A stretch of 64,000 nt of DNA from an uncultured Collinsella sp. (GTDB taxonomy: Bacteria > Actinomycetota > Coriobacteriia > Coriobacteriales > Coriobacteriaceae), in NCBI GenBank assembly GCA_947507155.1, contig CANNOC010000003.1:1-64000 (forward strand), given 5' to 3'. The notes under the pieces were generated by a model. That model was not told where the DNA came from and ran no database searches. It saw nothing but the letters and a program-made list of their open reading frames with translations. Numbering within the stretch: the first letter of the stretch is position 1; each line of letters begins with the position of its first letter. Below are positions 55,477 to 63,905 of the stretch, piece after piece. A program made the position numbers and the translations under genes.

Positions 55477-57777
55477 ATGTTCGCAGCCGCTATCTCGCTC
55501 GTCGGTCTTGCGGCGACCGTCCACTTTGTGTTACGTGAGACCAAAACCGTCAAGGCGCAGTCGGGCACCGTTGCCAAGGGCGCCTTCGCCTGGAGCGTCG
55601 CCTTCGGTCTGTTCCAGGTCTTTTTGACCATTTGGGGCGCCGTGGGCCTCGTCGCCCAAAACGAGCCGCTCGCCTTTGTGATGCTCATCCTGACCAATGC
55701 CATTCTCACCGGTTGCGCCTGGGCCAGCATCGCCCGCGACCGCATCGCTCCGCGCGTCTTTGCATTCGCCGAGCCCGACGCCCCCGCCCCCACCGGCAAG
55801 CTCGCCCGCCTGCGCGGCGCCTTTGTGGGTAAACCGCTCGTCGCCGCCGTCCTGTGCCTGCTGCTCGCCGGCGTCTTTGCGCTGCTGGGCATGGAGGTCT
55901 CGTCCAACCACGACTTTACCTGGGTCTACCCCCTGTGCATCCTGCTCGAGTGGGCCATCATCACCACGCTCATGGTCGGCCTGTTCTTCCTGTTCCAGCG
56001 CCACGGCGCAGCCCCCGCGGTCTTGGCCTTTGCCCTCTTTGTCCTGGGCATTGCCGAGTTCTTCGTCATCACGTTTAAATCCATGCCCATCCAGCCGGGC
56101 GACCTTTCGGCCATCTCCACCGCCGCTGCGGTCGCCGGCACCGGCTACACCTTCTCGATCTCGCTGTTCTGCGTGCTGTCCATGGGCTTTACCGCCATCG
56201 CCATGCTGCTGTGCGAGTACGCCGGCCTGGTCGCACCGCACCGTCAGAAGGGCGCCGCCAACGCCAAGCGCATGCTGCTCACCAACCTGCTCGTCGCCGT
56301 GCTGTGCCTGGGCGGCGTGACCGCACACGTCACGCTCATCGACTACTACAACACCCTCGGCATCACCGTCTACACCTGGCGCCCGCTCGAGAGCTACTGG
56401 CGCGAGGGCTACCTGCCCGCTTTCATTAGCGCGGCGCAGTCCATCAAGCCGCCCAAACCCGCCGACTACTCCGTCGACGATGCCAAGGCCACGCTCAAAA
56501 AGTACGCCAAGGCCTACGACAAGTCCGACGCGGCCAAGAGCGACGAGCGCACCGCCGCAAAGGAGCAGTTCGATAGCGAGAAGCCCACGGTCATCGCCAT
56601 CATGAACGAGACCTTCTCGGATCTTTCGATCTACCAGAACATGCGCGCCGGCTACGAAGGCCCGCAGTACTTTAAGAACCTGTCCAACTGCCTCAGCCGC
56701 GGCAAGCTCTACGTGAGCGCCTACGGCGGCGGCACCGCCAATACCGAGTTTGAGTTTATGACCGGCAACTCCATGGCCAACCTGGGCTCGGGCGTGTACC
56801 CCTACACCATCTACAACATGGAAACGACCGGGAACCTGGCAGAGCAGTTCAAGTCGCTCGGCTATTCCACCACGGCTATGCACCCCAATCACGCAACCAA
56901 CTGGAACCGCGAGAACGTCTACAAGGACTTTGGCTTTGACCAGTTCCTGTCCATCAACGATTTCCAGGGCGCCGATACCCTGCGCGGCATGGTGACCGAC
57001 CAGGCTACCTACGACAAGATTCTTGAGCTGCTCGACCAGAACGCCGATCCGCAGTTTATCTTCGACGTGACCATGCAGAACCACTCGGGCTACGATACGG
57101 GCCTGCTGCCGGTCGACAAGCAGATGCACCTGAACATCGACACGACCGACCTGGACGCCAAGACCGTCGAGGACGGCACGCTATCCGATGTCGATGAGTA
57201 CGTCTCGTGCATCGAGCAGTCCGACCAGGCGCTGCGCTACTTCCTAAACGCCCTGAGCAAGCTCGACCGCAAGGTGGTCGTGGTGTTCTGGGGCGACCAC
57301 CAGCCGTTCTTCCCGTCCAAGTTCAACGACAAGTGGTTTACCGGCGAAGACGACGCCACGCACCAGGAGCGTCTGTGGCAGACCGACTACATCATCTGGG
57401 CCAACTACGACGTTGCCGGCTGCGACCAGACGAGCGAGGTCGACGACCTGTCCACCAACTACCTGTCTACCCAGCTCATGCAGCTGATCGGCGCACCGCT
57501 GACTGACTACCAGAAAGCGCACATGACGCTGCGCGAGTCGCTGCCCGCCATCAACTCCGTGGGCTACGAGGACGCCAGCCTGCGCTGGGCGCTTTCCTCC
57601 AACGTCACCGGTGACGACGCCGATGCCGCAGCCGCCACCAAGGCGCGCGAGGATTACGCCAAGATGCAGTACTACGAGATGTTCCGCGACGGCAAGAACG
57701 TGTACACCGAGCACTTCCAGACCGAGGCCAACGAGACCGACCCCAACCTGGCACCGGGTACGACCAAGATCAAATAA
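55477..57777 (+). CDS. LTA synthase family / sulfatase-domain membrane protein
   Basis: This 766-residue protein has about seven membrane helices over residues 1-300, followed by a large extracytoplasmic alkaline-phosphatase/sulfatase-type domain. Metal and nucleophile motifs are visible: the MNETFSDLS metal site, GGGTANTEFEFMTG with the presumed nucleophilic Thr, and VVFWGDHQPFF near the C-terminus. Such enzymes transfer glycerol-phosphate or related groups from phosphatidylglycerol to cell-envelope polymers. ATG 55477 has GAGGAG 7 nt upstream. Monocistronic. Confidence 0.92.
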   Translation: MFAAAISLVGLAATVHFVLRETKTVKAQSGTVAKGAFAWSVAFGLFQVFLTIWGAVGLVAQNEPLAFVMLILTNAILTGCAWASIARDRIAPRVFAFAEPDAPAPTGKLARLRGAFVGKPLVAAVLCLLLAGVFALLGMEVSSNHDFTWVYPLCILLEWAIITTLMVGLFFLFQRHGAAPAVLAFALFVLGIAEFFVITFKSMPIQPGDLSAISTAAAVAGTGYTFSISLFCVLSMGFTAIAMLLCEYAGLVAPHRQKGAANAKRMLLTNLLVAVLCLGGVTAHVTLIDYYNTLGITVYTWRPLESYWREGYLPAFISAAQSIKPPKPADYSVDDAKATLKKYAKAYDKSDAAKSDERTAAKEQFDSEKPTVIAIMNETFSDLSIYQNMRAGYEGPQYFKNLSNCLSRGKLYVSAYGGGTANTEFEFMTGNSMANLGSGVYPYTIYNMETTGNLAEQFKSLGYSTTAMHPNHATNWNRENVYKDFGFDQFLSINDFQGADTLRGMVTDQATYDKILELLDQNADPQFIFDVTMQNHSGYDTGLLPVDKQMHLNIDTTDLDAKTVEDGTLSDVDEYVSCIEQSDQALRYFLNALSKLDRKVVVVFWGDHQPFFPSKFNDKWFTGEDDATHQERLWQTDYIIWANYDVAGCDQTSEVDDLSTNYLSTQLMQLIGAPLTDYQKAHMTLRESLPAINSVGYEDASLRWALSSNVTGDDADAAAATKAREDYAKMQYYEMFRDGKNVYTEHFQTEANETDPNLAPGTTKIK

Positions 57778-57803
57778 CGACTAGCTGCGAGTTCATAACT
57801 GAA

Positions 57804-57936
57804 ACGCCTGTCCGGGCGGAGGTATGTAAGGTTCCCTGCTCGAACAGTCCTGCGCAAGACGGAGGCCACATTAAGTGGCCTCCTTTGCGTGCGGAACTCG
57901 CGATGAACCTTATATGCCTCCGCCTGGACAGACGCC
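57804..57936 (+). repeat. Structured 130-bp element, copy 1 (plus orientation)
   Basis: The outer arms 57804-57834 and 57905-57936 pair over about 28 bases (CTGTCCGGGCGGAGG with CCTCCGCCTGGACAG). Inside is a hairpin AGGCCACATTAAGTGGCCT followed by the conserved TTTGCGTGCGGAACTCGCG. Copy 2 at 63181-63312 has the same interior, inverted, with a different but equally self-pairing outer stem. It lies 26 bases after the LTA-synthase-family gene. Confidence 0.8.
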
Positions 57937-57983
57937 CTGATGTTGGGGCGTGGCTTGTCTTGGGTGTATCGCCGAACATATAT

Positions 57984-58019
57984 AAGTTGAAGGCCACGTT
58001 ATGTGGCCTTCTTTGTTTG
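57984..58019 (+). repeat. Partial copy of the structured element (inner hairpin only)
   Basis: AAGGCCAC...GTGGCCTT followed by CTTTGTTTGC matches the interior of the elements at 57804 and 63181. The outer stem is missing. It runs straight into the first unit of the tandem hairpin array. Confidence 0.6.
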
Positions 58020-58020
58020 C

Positions 58021-58374
58021 GGAAAGTGTGTCCCAGAATTCACGTCCGGAGTGGGATGCAGTTTCCGCTTGGGACCCGATTGGGAAAGTGTGTCCCACTA
58101 TTCAGCTGGATTCCGGGATGTATTTTCCGGTTGAGGCTCGTTGGGAAAGTGCGTCCCACTTTGGGGGCTGATTCTGGGACGTGGTTTCCGGTTGGCTCTC
58201 ATTGGGAAAGTTCATCCCATTTCTCGGCCTAATTATGGGACGCAGTTTCCCGTTGAGGACCCTTTGGGAAAGTGCGTCCCGGTCTGGGCGCTCAAACTGG
58301 GATGGATTTTCCGGATGAGGGCTTGACGGAAAATGTGTCCCGTTCCGGGCGCTAATTGTGGGATGCAGTTTCCG
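58021..58374. repeat. Tandem hairpin array 1, six units
   Basis: Six units start at 58021, 58083, 58144, 58205, 58267 and 58328, so the period is 61-62 bp. Each unit has a left arm (GGAAA-N-TG-N-GTCCC type) and a complementary right arm (GGGA-N-GCA-N-TTTCC type) about 18 bases apart, so each can form a hairpin. The spacers vary but show family likeness. It lies just past the 3' end of the surface-protein gene. Confidence 0.85.
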
Positions 58375-58396
58375 CTTGCGGAGTCTCCACTCAACA

Positions 58397-58436
58397 GAAA
58401 ACCCGGGTGGCCTGTTTTTTGGCTACCCGGGTTTTT
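58397..58436 (-). terminator. Terminator of the surface-protein gene
   Basis: The stem AAACCCGGGTGGCC / GGCTACCCGGGTTT (one mismatch) with an 8-nt loop has T-rich sequence on both sides. It lies 27 bases after the surface-protein stop codon on the minus strand. Confidence 0.8.
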
Positions 58437-58462
58437 GGGTTGTCGATATGTTCGACTGGCTA

Positions 58463-61051
58463 CTAGTGGGTCTTGCGGCGCTTGATCAGCATGATGAGGG
58501 CTATCACTACGAGCGTTGCTCCCGCTGCTGCTGCGGTGGCGACTAGGGCGAATGTTTGGTCGCCGGTGTTTGCGAGGTTCTTCGCTGTGGTCGTAGTCTT
58601 GACCTTGGTGTCGGTCTTAGCTCCGTTGTCGGGCTTGGGCTTGTCCGGGTTCGTCGGGGTCTCAGGAGTCTCGGGGTCCTTTGAGCCTTCGGAATCGGTT
58701 GGGCCGGCGGTGTTTACCAGCGTATGGTCCAGGAACTTCTTGGCGCCCGCACTTGCCTGTGAGAACAGGCGGCGCGTGCGGATCGGGGTGGCGTTCACCG
58801 TTGTGGGCGCCGTCTCCTCGGCCTCGATATTCACGAGCGTCGTGCCGGTGTCGAGGCCCACGTCGTTGTATCCCACGTGGCAGTAATACTGCGCACCGTC
58901 ATCGTCTGCGGTCAGGTCAATCTCGAGCTTTGAGGCCGTTCCAGCCGCGAGGTTGCCATCGGCACCCACGAGCTTAAACTCTGTCTCGCCGCGGCCCTTG
59001 CGGTACCACATATAGGTCGGTGCCAGCCCTGTTTCGCTATCGTCGGCACCGAGTTGCTTCACATGGCCAATCGCCGAGAGCGTCAGGTGGCTTCCCGCCG
59101 CGCGCTCAACCGAAGAGTCGTATCCAAGATCCGACCCCTCCGCAGCATCCGCCGCAGGTCCGCTCACGGTCATCGTCATGCCATCGGGCATGGTCTTGAC
59201 CGTGATGATTGCCGAGCGAATACCTGTTTCGGTCGTGGATCCATTCTTAACGGCGGCGATGGCGAATCGATACTCCGTATTGGGCTGCAGCCCATCCCAC
59301 TTGAGCGAGGTCTGCGTGTTGTCGGCAATCTTCCAGCTATTGACGACCGCATCCGCCGCATTGCTCTGCAGCATGCCCACGCCGTAGCTAAAGCCACTCT
59401 TGTTTGCGAGTACATCGTCCCAGCTAAACGTAACGCTGGTCGAATCGACGGCGTTTGCCGTAAAGCCCGTCACGGCCGGCGCGTCGGGCATCTCGACGTC
59501 CTTAACGTCATAGCCCACGATCCAGAACTGGTCGGTGTCCTTGGTGCCGAGCTTGTCGCCCGAGCCTGCCTCGAACTTGTCGACATCCACCGCGTTGACG
59601 CCCAGACGCCACACAAAACCGTACTTGCCCTGCGCGGCCTCGGGCAGGTTGTCGACGGTGCCGCCGTATTCGGTCGATTCACTCGAGGAGTTACCCGTAG
59701 TAAAGCCGGCGTTGGCACCAAAGCACAGGCCGCCAAACAACTCGTGCTTTGCGAGCTTCGCGCCCATGACAACGCTGCCGTTCAGCGTCAAGCCGAGCTC
59801 GAGCTCCTGCTCCTTGCCCTCCTCGACTTCGATGGTCTGCTCAATGCTCGCCCCCGACTGCGCGGCGGCGCCGTTAAACCCATCGTGCGTGTAGGCGCGC
59901 GTTACGCCAGGCTTGCCCAGGCCAAAGGAATCCCCAACGGGAGTCTCGCCGTTGAGCGTCGTTTGATAGGTTCCGGGTTCTCCCGACCGGTTGGTCAAAA
60001 AGTAGCTGAGCGGCGTCATATTGTGCTGTTTGGCAATGCGGTCATAGGCCTCGACATTAACGACCGAGGTCTGCGCGCCGAGCGACACGGGCGTCGCCAT
60101 CACGCCCTTGCCACCAGTTTCCTCATTTTCGATCTCATACTCGTAATAGACCATCGGAATCGTGTAGAGCACGGCCTTGTCACCCTCGCCGGCATGCGAC
60201 TCATAGCTTACGCTTGCGCTGACCGTGCGCTCGCTCCGGTAGTCATAGCATCCCTCGGCGGCAAAATCGACTGAAGCATTCATCGCGACCAGGGGCGGAC
60301 CGGTCTGCACCTCGACGGCAACGCCCAACTCGGCGCCAATGGTATAGCCCTGGGATGTCCCCGTGCCCTTTTCCTCTCCGTATGACGTGCCGCCCAACAC
60401 CAGATAGCCGTATGCCTGCTCCAGATCCTCAACATAGGGCGCATCCTGCAGCACGGCAAGCACGCGCGGGTTGGTATAGACCTTGTAGCGGTCCTTGTAC
60501 GTGATCTTGACGCTGTCGTTGTCGGCATCGGGCAGCGCGAGCGAGATAAATGTGCCGTAGGTAGTGCCGCGACGGTTGCTCTCGCTAATCACCTGCTCCT
60601 CGCCGCGGCGCACCTTTCCGTTCTCGTCGAGCGAAAAATGCGAGGCGGTCATCCAATAGTAGTCATCGTTCTTGCGCAGGTCCTCGTCGCGGTGCTTGCC
60701 CACCACGGCGATAAAGCTCTCGTTATAGCGGTCCGAACCCGAGACGCTGCCCGCCTTGACGTCGCTGATCCACACCTGCTCTATACCCTTGTGGTCATGC
60801 TTGTTGCTGCTGTTGTATTGCTGACCGCTCATGCTCATGGTTCCGACCATGGACCCCAAGCCCTGAGCCCCGCTCTGTGCCGTGTTGCAGGCAAAGTCGC
60901 GGAACACATCGCCGCCCACGAGCACCTCGTCAACCGCCAGCCGCTCGGACAGGCCGTCAAGGTTGGCAGTGGCAAGGGCAATAGGCGCCAAGGTGCACGG
61001 ATAGCGCTTATCCTGAGCGCTATCCTTCCATGCGCTGTTGGGCACATGCAT
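58463..61051 (-). CDS. Surface protein, C-terminal fragment (Fn3 and LANTG sorting signal)
   Basis: This 862-residue fragment is downstream of the frameshift; on its own it has no signal peptide and would not be exported. It begins in an FG-GAP-like region (LAPIALATANLDGLSERLAV). A fibronectin type III domain lies at about 535-640 (PDAPAVTGF, VTFSWDD, LQPNTEYRFAIAAVKNGS), followed by a possible Ig-like domain (YMWYRKGRGETEFKL, AQYYCHVGYNDVG). A Pro/Lys/Thr-rich wall-spanning stretch (about 785-825) and the sorting signal follow: LANTGD, a hydrophobic helix, then KRRKTH. LANTG replaces the more usual LPxTG. No sortase gene is in the window. Confidence 0.85.
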   Translation of the reverse strand: MHVPNSAWKDSAQDKRYPCTLAPIALATANLDGLSERLAVDEVLVGGDVFRDFACNTAQSGAQGLGSMVGTMSMSGQQYNSSNKHDHKGIEQVWISDVKAGSVSGSDRYNESFIAVVGKHRDEDLRKNDDYYWMTASHFSLDENGKVRRGEEQVISESNRRGTTYGTFISLALPDADNDSVKITYKDRYKVYTNPRVLAVLQDAPYVEDLEQAYGYLVLGGTSYGEEKGTGTSQGYTIGAELGVAVEVQTGPPLVAMNASVDFAAEGCYDYRSERTVSASVSYESHAGEGDKAVLYTIPMVYYEYEIENEETGGKGVMATPVSLGAQTSVVNVEAYDRIAKQHNMTPLSYFLTNRSGEPGTYQTTLNGETPVGDSFGLGKPGVTRAYTHDGFNGAAAQSGASIEQTIEVEEGKEQELELGLTLNGSVVMGAKLAKHELFGGLCFGANAGFTTGNSSSESTEYGGTVDNLPEAAQGKYGFVWRLGVNAVDVDKFEAGSGDKLGTKDTDQFWIVGYDVKDVEMPDAPAVTGFTANAVDSTSVTFSWDDVLANKSGFSYGVGMLQSNAADAVVNSWKIADNTQTSLKWDGLQPNTEYRFAIAAVKNGSTTETGIRSAIITVKTMPDGMTMTVSGPAADAAEGSDLGYDSSVERAAGSHLTLSAIGHVKQLGADDSETGLAPTYMWYRKGRGETEFKLVGADGNLAAGTASKLEIDLTADDDGAQYYCHVGYNDVGLDTGTTLVNIEAEETAPTTVNATPIRTRRLFSQASAGAKKFLDHTLVNTAGPTDSEGSKDPETPETPTNPDKPKPDNGAKTDTKVKTTTTAKNLANTGDQTFALVATAAAAGATLVVIALIMLIKRRKTH

Positions 61052-62553
61052 CAGCCCATAGGAGGCGAGGAGCCCGTCTCTGTATTCCTTACAATCGGAA
61101 AGCTTGAACTCGCCAGACTCCGAGTCAAAATACGCGTAGCGGTACAGCGCGCCGTACAGCCCCTTGCTGCCGTCAGAAGCGCCGTAATCAAAAGCGCTGC
61201 GTTGCCAGTCATAGCCCGCAAGAATAAGGCCCCCGTGACGGTTTCACCCGTCTTCTTTCCTTCTTCATCGTAGGCGGCAAACGTGCCGAACGTCGCATTC
61301 GCAGCGACCATGGTCTTGCCGTTCGCGGAGAGGGAGATTGCGCCCGCGTCGCCCAGAGCATCGACATGGACGAGCGCACCCTTGGATGCATCCCACGAAA
61401 ACAGCTCGCAATGCGTCGACTTATCAATATTCTTCTTGCCGTAGGGTGCCGAGACCACGATGGCGAGGTCATCGCAAAAATCGCGATCGAGGTCGCCGGC
61501 CGCTAGCGAAACGACAGGAGCTGACTGAAGCTGCGTCCAGGAGTCGTTCCCGCCCTTGTTGTGCGTGGTGTAGTCCGCGGCGTTACCGGCATCGATCTTG
61601 ACGACGCTTTGCTTCCAGTTGCCGCCCTCCAAGTCATACATGTCGACTACAGCCTTGCGCACGCCGTTCTCGTCGACATAGCAGCCCGCGTAGACAAAAA
61701 GCTCGTCGACGCCGTCGCCATCGACATCGCCCGCCTCGACATCAAAGACGGCGTCGTGCTCTTGCAGGTAACCGGCATCCAGGTACTTAAAACGGCCTTC
61801 GTACATCATATTAGTGTTGACCGTCACCGGCAGGTGTGTGTCGAGAGTGCGCGTACGCCCGTTGCTAAACGAGTAGAGGACCAGCTCAACCTTTCCGGCG
61901 TATGACTTGCCGTCAATCGTCGTGGAGGAACTGTCGCCGTAGGCACGGAGCTCGGCAACGCGGCTCTTTTTGCCCGTGCTGGCGTCGCTGCAGAACTCAA
62001 CACTCGTGGCGTGAATGCCCGAGAAACCGTTGTTGTCGTTGGCGAGTACTGTTGAGGACTCATTGTTGCTTAGGTACGACCAGGTGCCGCCACCGTAGTC
62101 GCTATGCTTGTAGAGATCGCTGTTCGTATCGAAGTTGTTGACGTTTTGCCAGAACTTTGCGGCGCCCCACACACTTCCATAGCCATCGGTGAGTTTGCTG
62201 CTGCCGCCAATGTCACCGCGCTCGACGTTCTCGAGCTTGTCGCGCAGAGTGTAGCGATTGCCATGGCTACCGTTAGCTGCCATATAGACCTCGCTGCGCG
62301 TGGCAAACGTCGTGGGGGTATCAGTGGAATAGGGGCCAACGGTATCGGCCGGAATGTCCTCGCTCGTGCCCAGACCCAGGGCTTGATAATCCTGCTCGGT
62401 CATATCGGTGATTGCGGGCGCGTCTGCCGCCTGGGCAACCTGGGGCGTGGCCGTGAAGCAGGCGACGCTCGTGGCGATCAACGCAGCAAGCGCCGCCGTC
62501 CCAACAAGCGGGATTTTCGACAGCCTACGGATACGGGGGTGTGGAACGTACAT
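61051..62553 (-). CDS. Surface protein, N-terminal fragment (signal peptide, FG-GAP)
   Basis: This fragment has about 500 residues. The signal peptide at 1-42 has RIRRLSK, a hydrophobic core and the cleavage site VAQA-AD. The rest carries FG-GAP/VCBS-like blades with Asp-rich calcium loops: VEAGDVDGDGVDELFVYAG and LAAGDLDRDFCDDLAIV. The last 45 residues after TVTGA are out of frame. ATG 62553 (GAGG 6 nt upstream) begins the signal peptide; the frame to 62589 is not needed. As it stands the product would be secreted without a wall anchor. Confidence 0.82.
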   Translation of the reverse strand: MYVPHPRIRRLSKIPLVGTAALAALIATSVACFTATPQVAQAADAPAITDMTEQDYQALGLGTSEDIPADTVGPYSTDTPTTFATRSEVYMAANGSHGNRYTLRDKLENVERGDIGGSSKLTDGYGSVWGAAKFWQNVNNFDTNSDLYKHSDYGGGTWSYLSNNESSTVLANDNNGFSGIHATSVEFCSDASTGKKSRVAELRAYGDSSSTTIDGKSYAGKVELVLYSFSNGRTRTLDTHLPVTVNTNMMYEGRFKYLDAGYLQEHDAVFDVEAGDVDGDGVDELFVYAGCYVDENGVRKAVVDMYDLEGGNWKQSVVKIDAGNAADYTTHNKGGNDSWTQLQSAPVVSLAAGDLDRDFCDDLAIVVSAPYGKKNIDKSTHCELFSWDASKGALVHVDALGDAGAISLSANGKTMVAANATFGTFAAYDEEGKKTGETVTGALFLRAMTGNAALLITALLTAARGCTARCTATRILTRSLASSSFPIVRNTETGSSPPMG

Positions 62554-62676
62554 GAGGGACCTCGCTTTATTCGAGTGGAGTGGACTCATTTTTGCAAATG
62601 ATACATCCGATGCCCGATATCACGTGTCTCATTTTCGCCAACGGCGTGTCTCATTTTTGAGAATCCGAGATGCCGC
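62554..62676. promoter_or_regulatory. Upstream region of the surface-protein gene
   Basis: This 120-bp stretch must hold the promoter of the surface-protein gene, but no consensus boxes stand out. The phrase GTGTCTCATTTT occurs twice (about 62623 and 62645), and the second sits in a small palindrome TCTCATTTTTGAGA. Confidence 0.35.
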
Positions 62677-63130
62677 GGAAATCTTATCCCAGCTCAAAGG
62701 CCATTTCTGGGATGTATTTTCCGTCGAGTGCCTCATCGGGAAACTGCATCCCATTCAAGCGTCGATTCTGGGACGCACTTTCCCCTTAGACCCTCAACCG
62801 GAAACCGCATCCCACTTTGAGCGCAAATTCCGGGATGCATTTTCCGCTTGAGCCTCATTGGGAAACGGCGTCCCACTTTGAGGGCTGATTGTGGGATGCA
62901 TTTTCCGGTTTTGCTCTCATTGGGAAAATGCATCCCGTTTCTTGACCGAATAATGGGACGCAATTTCCCGTTGGAGCGCCTTTGGGAAAGTGTGTCCCAC
63001 TTCGACCGCCCAGAGTGGGATGCACTTTCCGCAAAGCACCTCATCGGGAAACTGCATCCCATTCCAAAGGCAAATTCCGGGACGCATTTTTCGAAAGCCT
63101 GCCCATCCGGAAAGCCCGTCCCACTTTGGA
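62677..63130. repeat. Tandem hairpin array 2, seven units and a partial eighth
   Basis: Units start at 62677, 62739, 62800, 62861, 62923, 62985, 63047 and 63109, with a 61-62 bp period. Arms and much of the spacer match array 1 (for example CCCACTTTG and GGGCTGATT), in the same orientation. The last unit has only the left arm and part of the spacer. It lies upstream of the surface-protein gene. Confidence 0.85.
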
Positions 63131-63180
63131 CGCATCCGGGCACGGAACCATCGACCTATCAGGCCTCCCATCAATAAAGA

Positions 63181-63312
63181 GGCGTCCTCCCGGACGGCGG
63201 GGCACGAAGTTCATCGCGAGTTCCGCACGCAAAGAAGGCCACTTAATGTGGCCTTCGTCTTGCGCGGGACTGTAGAGCAGGGAACTTCGTGCCCCGACGC
63301 CCGGGAGGACGT
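63181..63312 (-). repeat. Structured 130-bp element, copy 2 (minus orientation)
   Basis: Outer arms 63182-63212 and 63282-63311 pair over about 28 bases (CCTCCCGGACGGCGGGGC with its near-complement). The interior, read on the minus strand, repeats copy 1: GCGCAAGACG, the hairpin AAGGCCACATTAAGTGGCCTT and TTTGCGTGCGGAACTCGCG. The outer stems of the two copies differ in sequence, yet both pair. Confidence 0.8.
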
Positions 63313-63353
63313 TTCATTTAGAAAGATGGACCGACCGCCGTCAGCGATGGGAG

Positions 63354-63905
63354 CTACTCCCCCAGCACGGCCTTTTTGGCGGCTGCAGCCATGTTATCCA
63401 GATCTTCCTTGGTGGGATGGTCCTTCGCGGCAACCCAGTTGTCGAGCAGCATCTTATAGCGAGCGTTGTCGGGATCTTGCTCGAGCATGGCCTCGTAGCG
63501 CTGCTTGACCGCAGGGCCCATCTTGCCCTGGCACATCGCCCAGCCCGCAAGCTCGGCATCCCCAGCCAAATTGGAAGTTACGCGATCAATAATCTGCTGG
63601 TAATAGCTCTGGTCGGCGCCAAAACCGCAGGTGCCAAACAGGAAGACGCGCTTGCCGTGCAAGGCGGAAAGCAACGTCGCGACCGAAGGCGTGCACGCGC
63701 CCTTGTCACACCAAAAACCGACGAGCACCGTGTCGGCCGCGCAGGCGCCCTGCGCCTCGAGCGCAACCTGATCTGCATCCGCATCGTCGCTCAACGCCGC
63801 GGCATGGACAAACTCAACACCCGCAGCCTGCAGAGCGCGCTTGATCGCGCCCGAAACCATCCTGGTATTACCGCTCTTGCTGTTAACCACCAAAGAGCAC
63901 GTCAT
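63354..63905 (-). CDS. Flavodoxin-family protein (possibly BilS-like)
   Basis: This 183-residue flavodoxin fold binds FMN. The phosphate loop is NSKSGNTRM near the N-terminus, followed by VLVGFWCDKGACTPSVATLL and VFLFGTCGFG, which fit short single-domain flavodoxins. The DKG...FLFGT...CQGKMGP arrangement resembles the flavodoxins called BilS in bilirubin-reduction loci. No BilR is in the window, so I do not assign that role. The ATG at 63905 has GAGG 10 nt upstream; a GTG two codons earlier with 4-nt spacing is an alternative. The last 95 bases of the window hold its upstream region and no other gene. Confidence 0.85.
   Translation of the reverse strand: MTCSLVVNSKSGNTRMVSGAIKRALQAAGVEFVHAAALSDDADADQVALEAQGACAADTVLVGFWCDKGACTPSVATLLSALHGKRVFLFGTCGFGADQSYYQQIIDRVTSNLAGDAELAGWAMCQGKMGPAVKQRYEAMLEQDPDNARYKMLLDNWVAAKDHPTKEDLDNMAAAAKKAVLGE

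Larger units (their letters stand above)
58463..62553 (-). pseudogene. Frameshifted LPXTG-type surface protein (FG-GAP, Fn3), full extent
   Basis: Two adjacent frames together make one cell-wall protein of about 1363 residues. The first frame reads through ETVTGA and then becomes nonsense. The correct continuation, ILAGYDWQRSAFDYGASDG, is in the next frame from the same point. The switch falls at a run of five C on the plus strand (61230-61234); a sixth base there would restore the whole protein. The intact product would have a signal peptide, FG-GAP repeats, a long beta-rich middle, an Fn3 domain and a sortase signal. It could be a true mutation, phase variation or a sequencing error. Confidence 0.8.

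Noticed and set aside
58021-58374. CRISPR array
   Set aside because: The regular 61-62 bp period suggests one, but the repeated parts are two opposed arms of a hairpin, the spacers resemble each other, and no cas gene is present.
63354-63905. Naming the flavodoxin as bilirubin-reduction protein BilS
   Set aside because: The resemblance is limited to short motifs and no BilR partner is in the window, so only the family is called.
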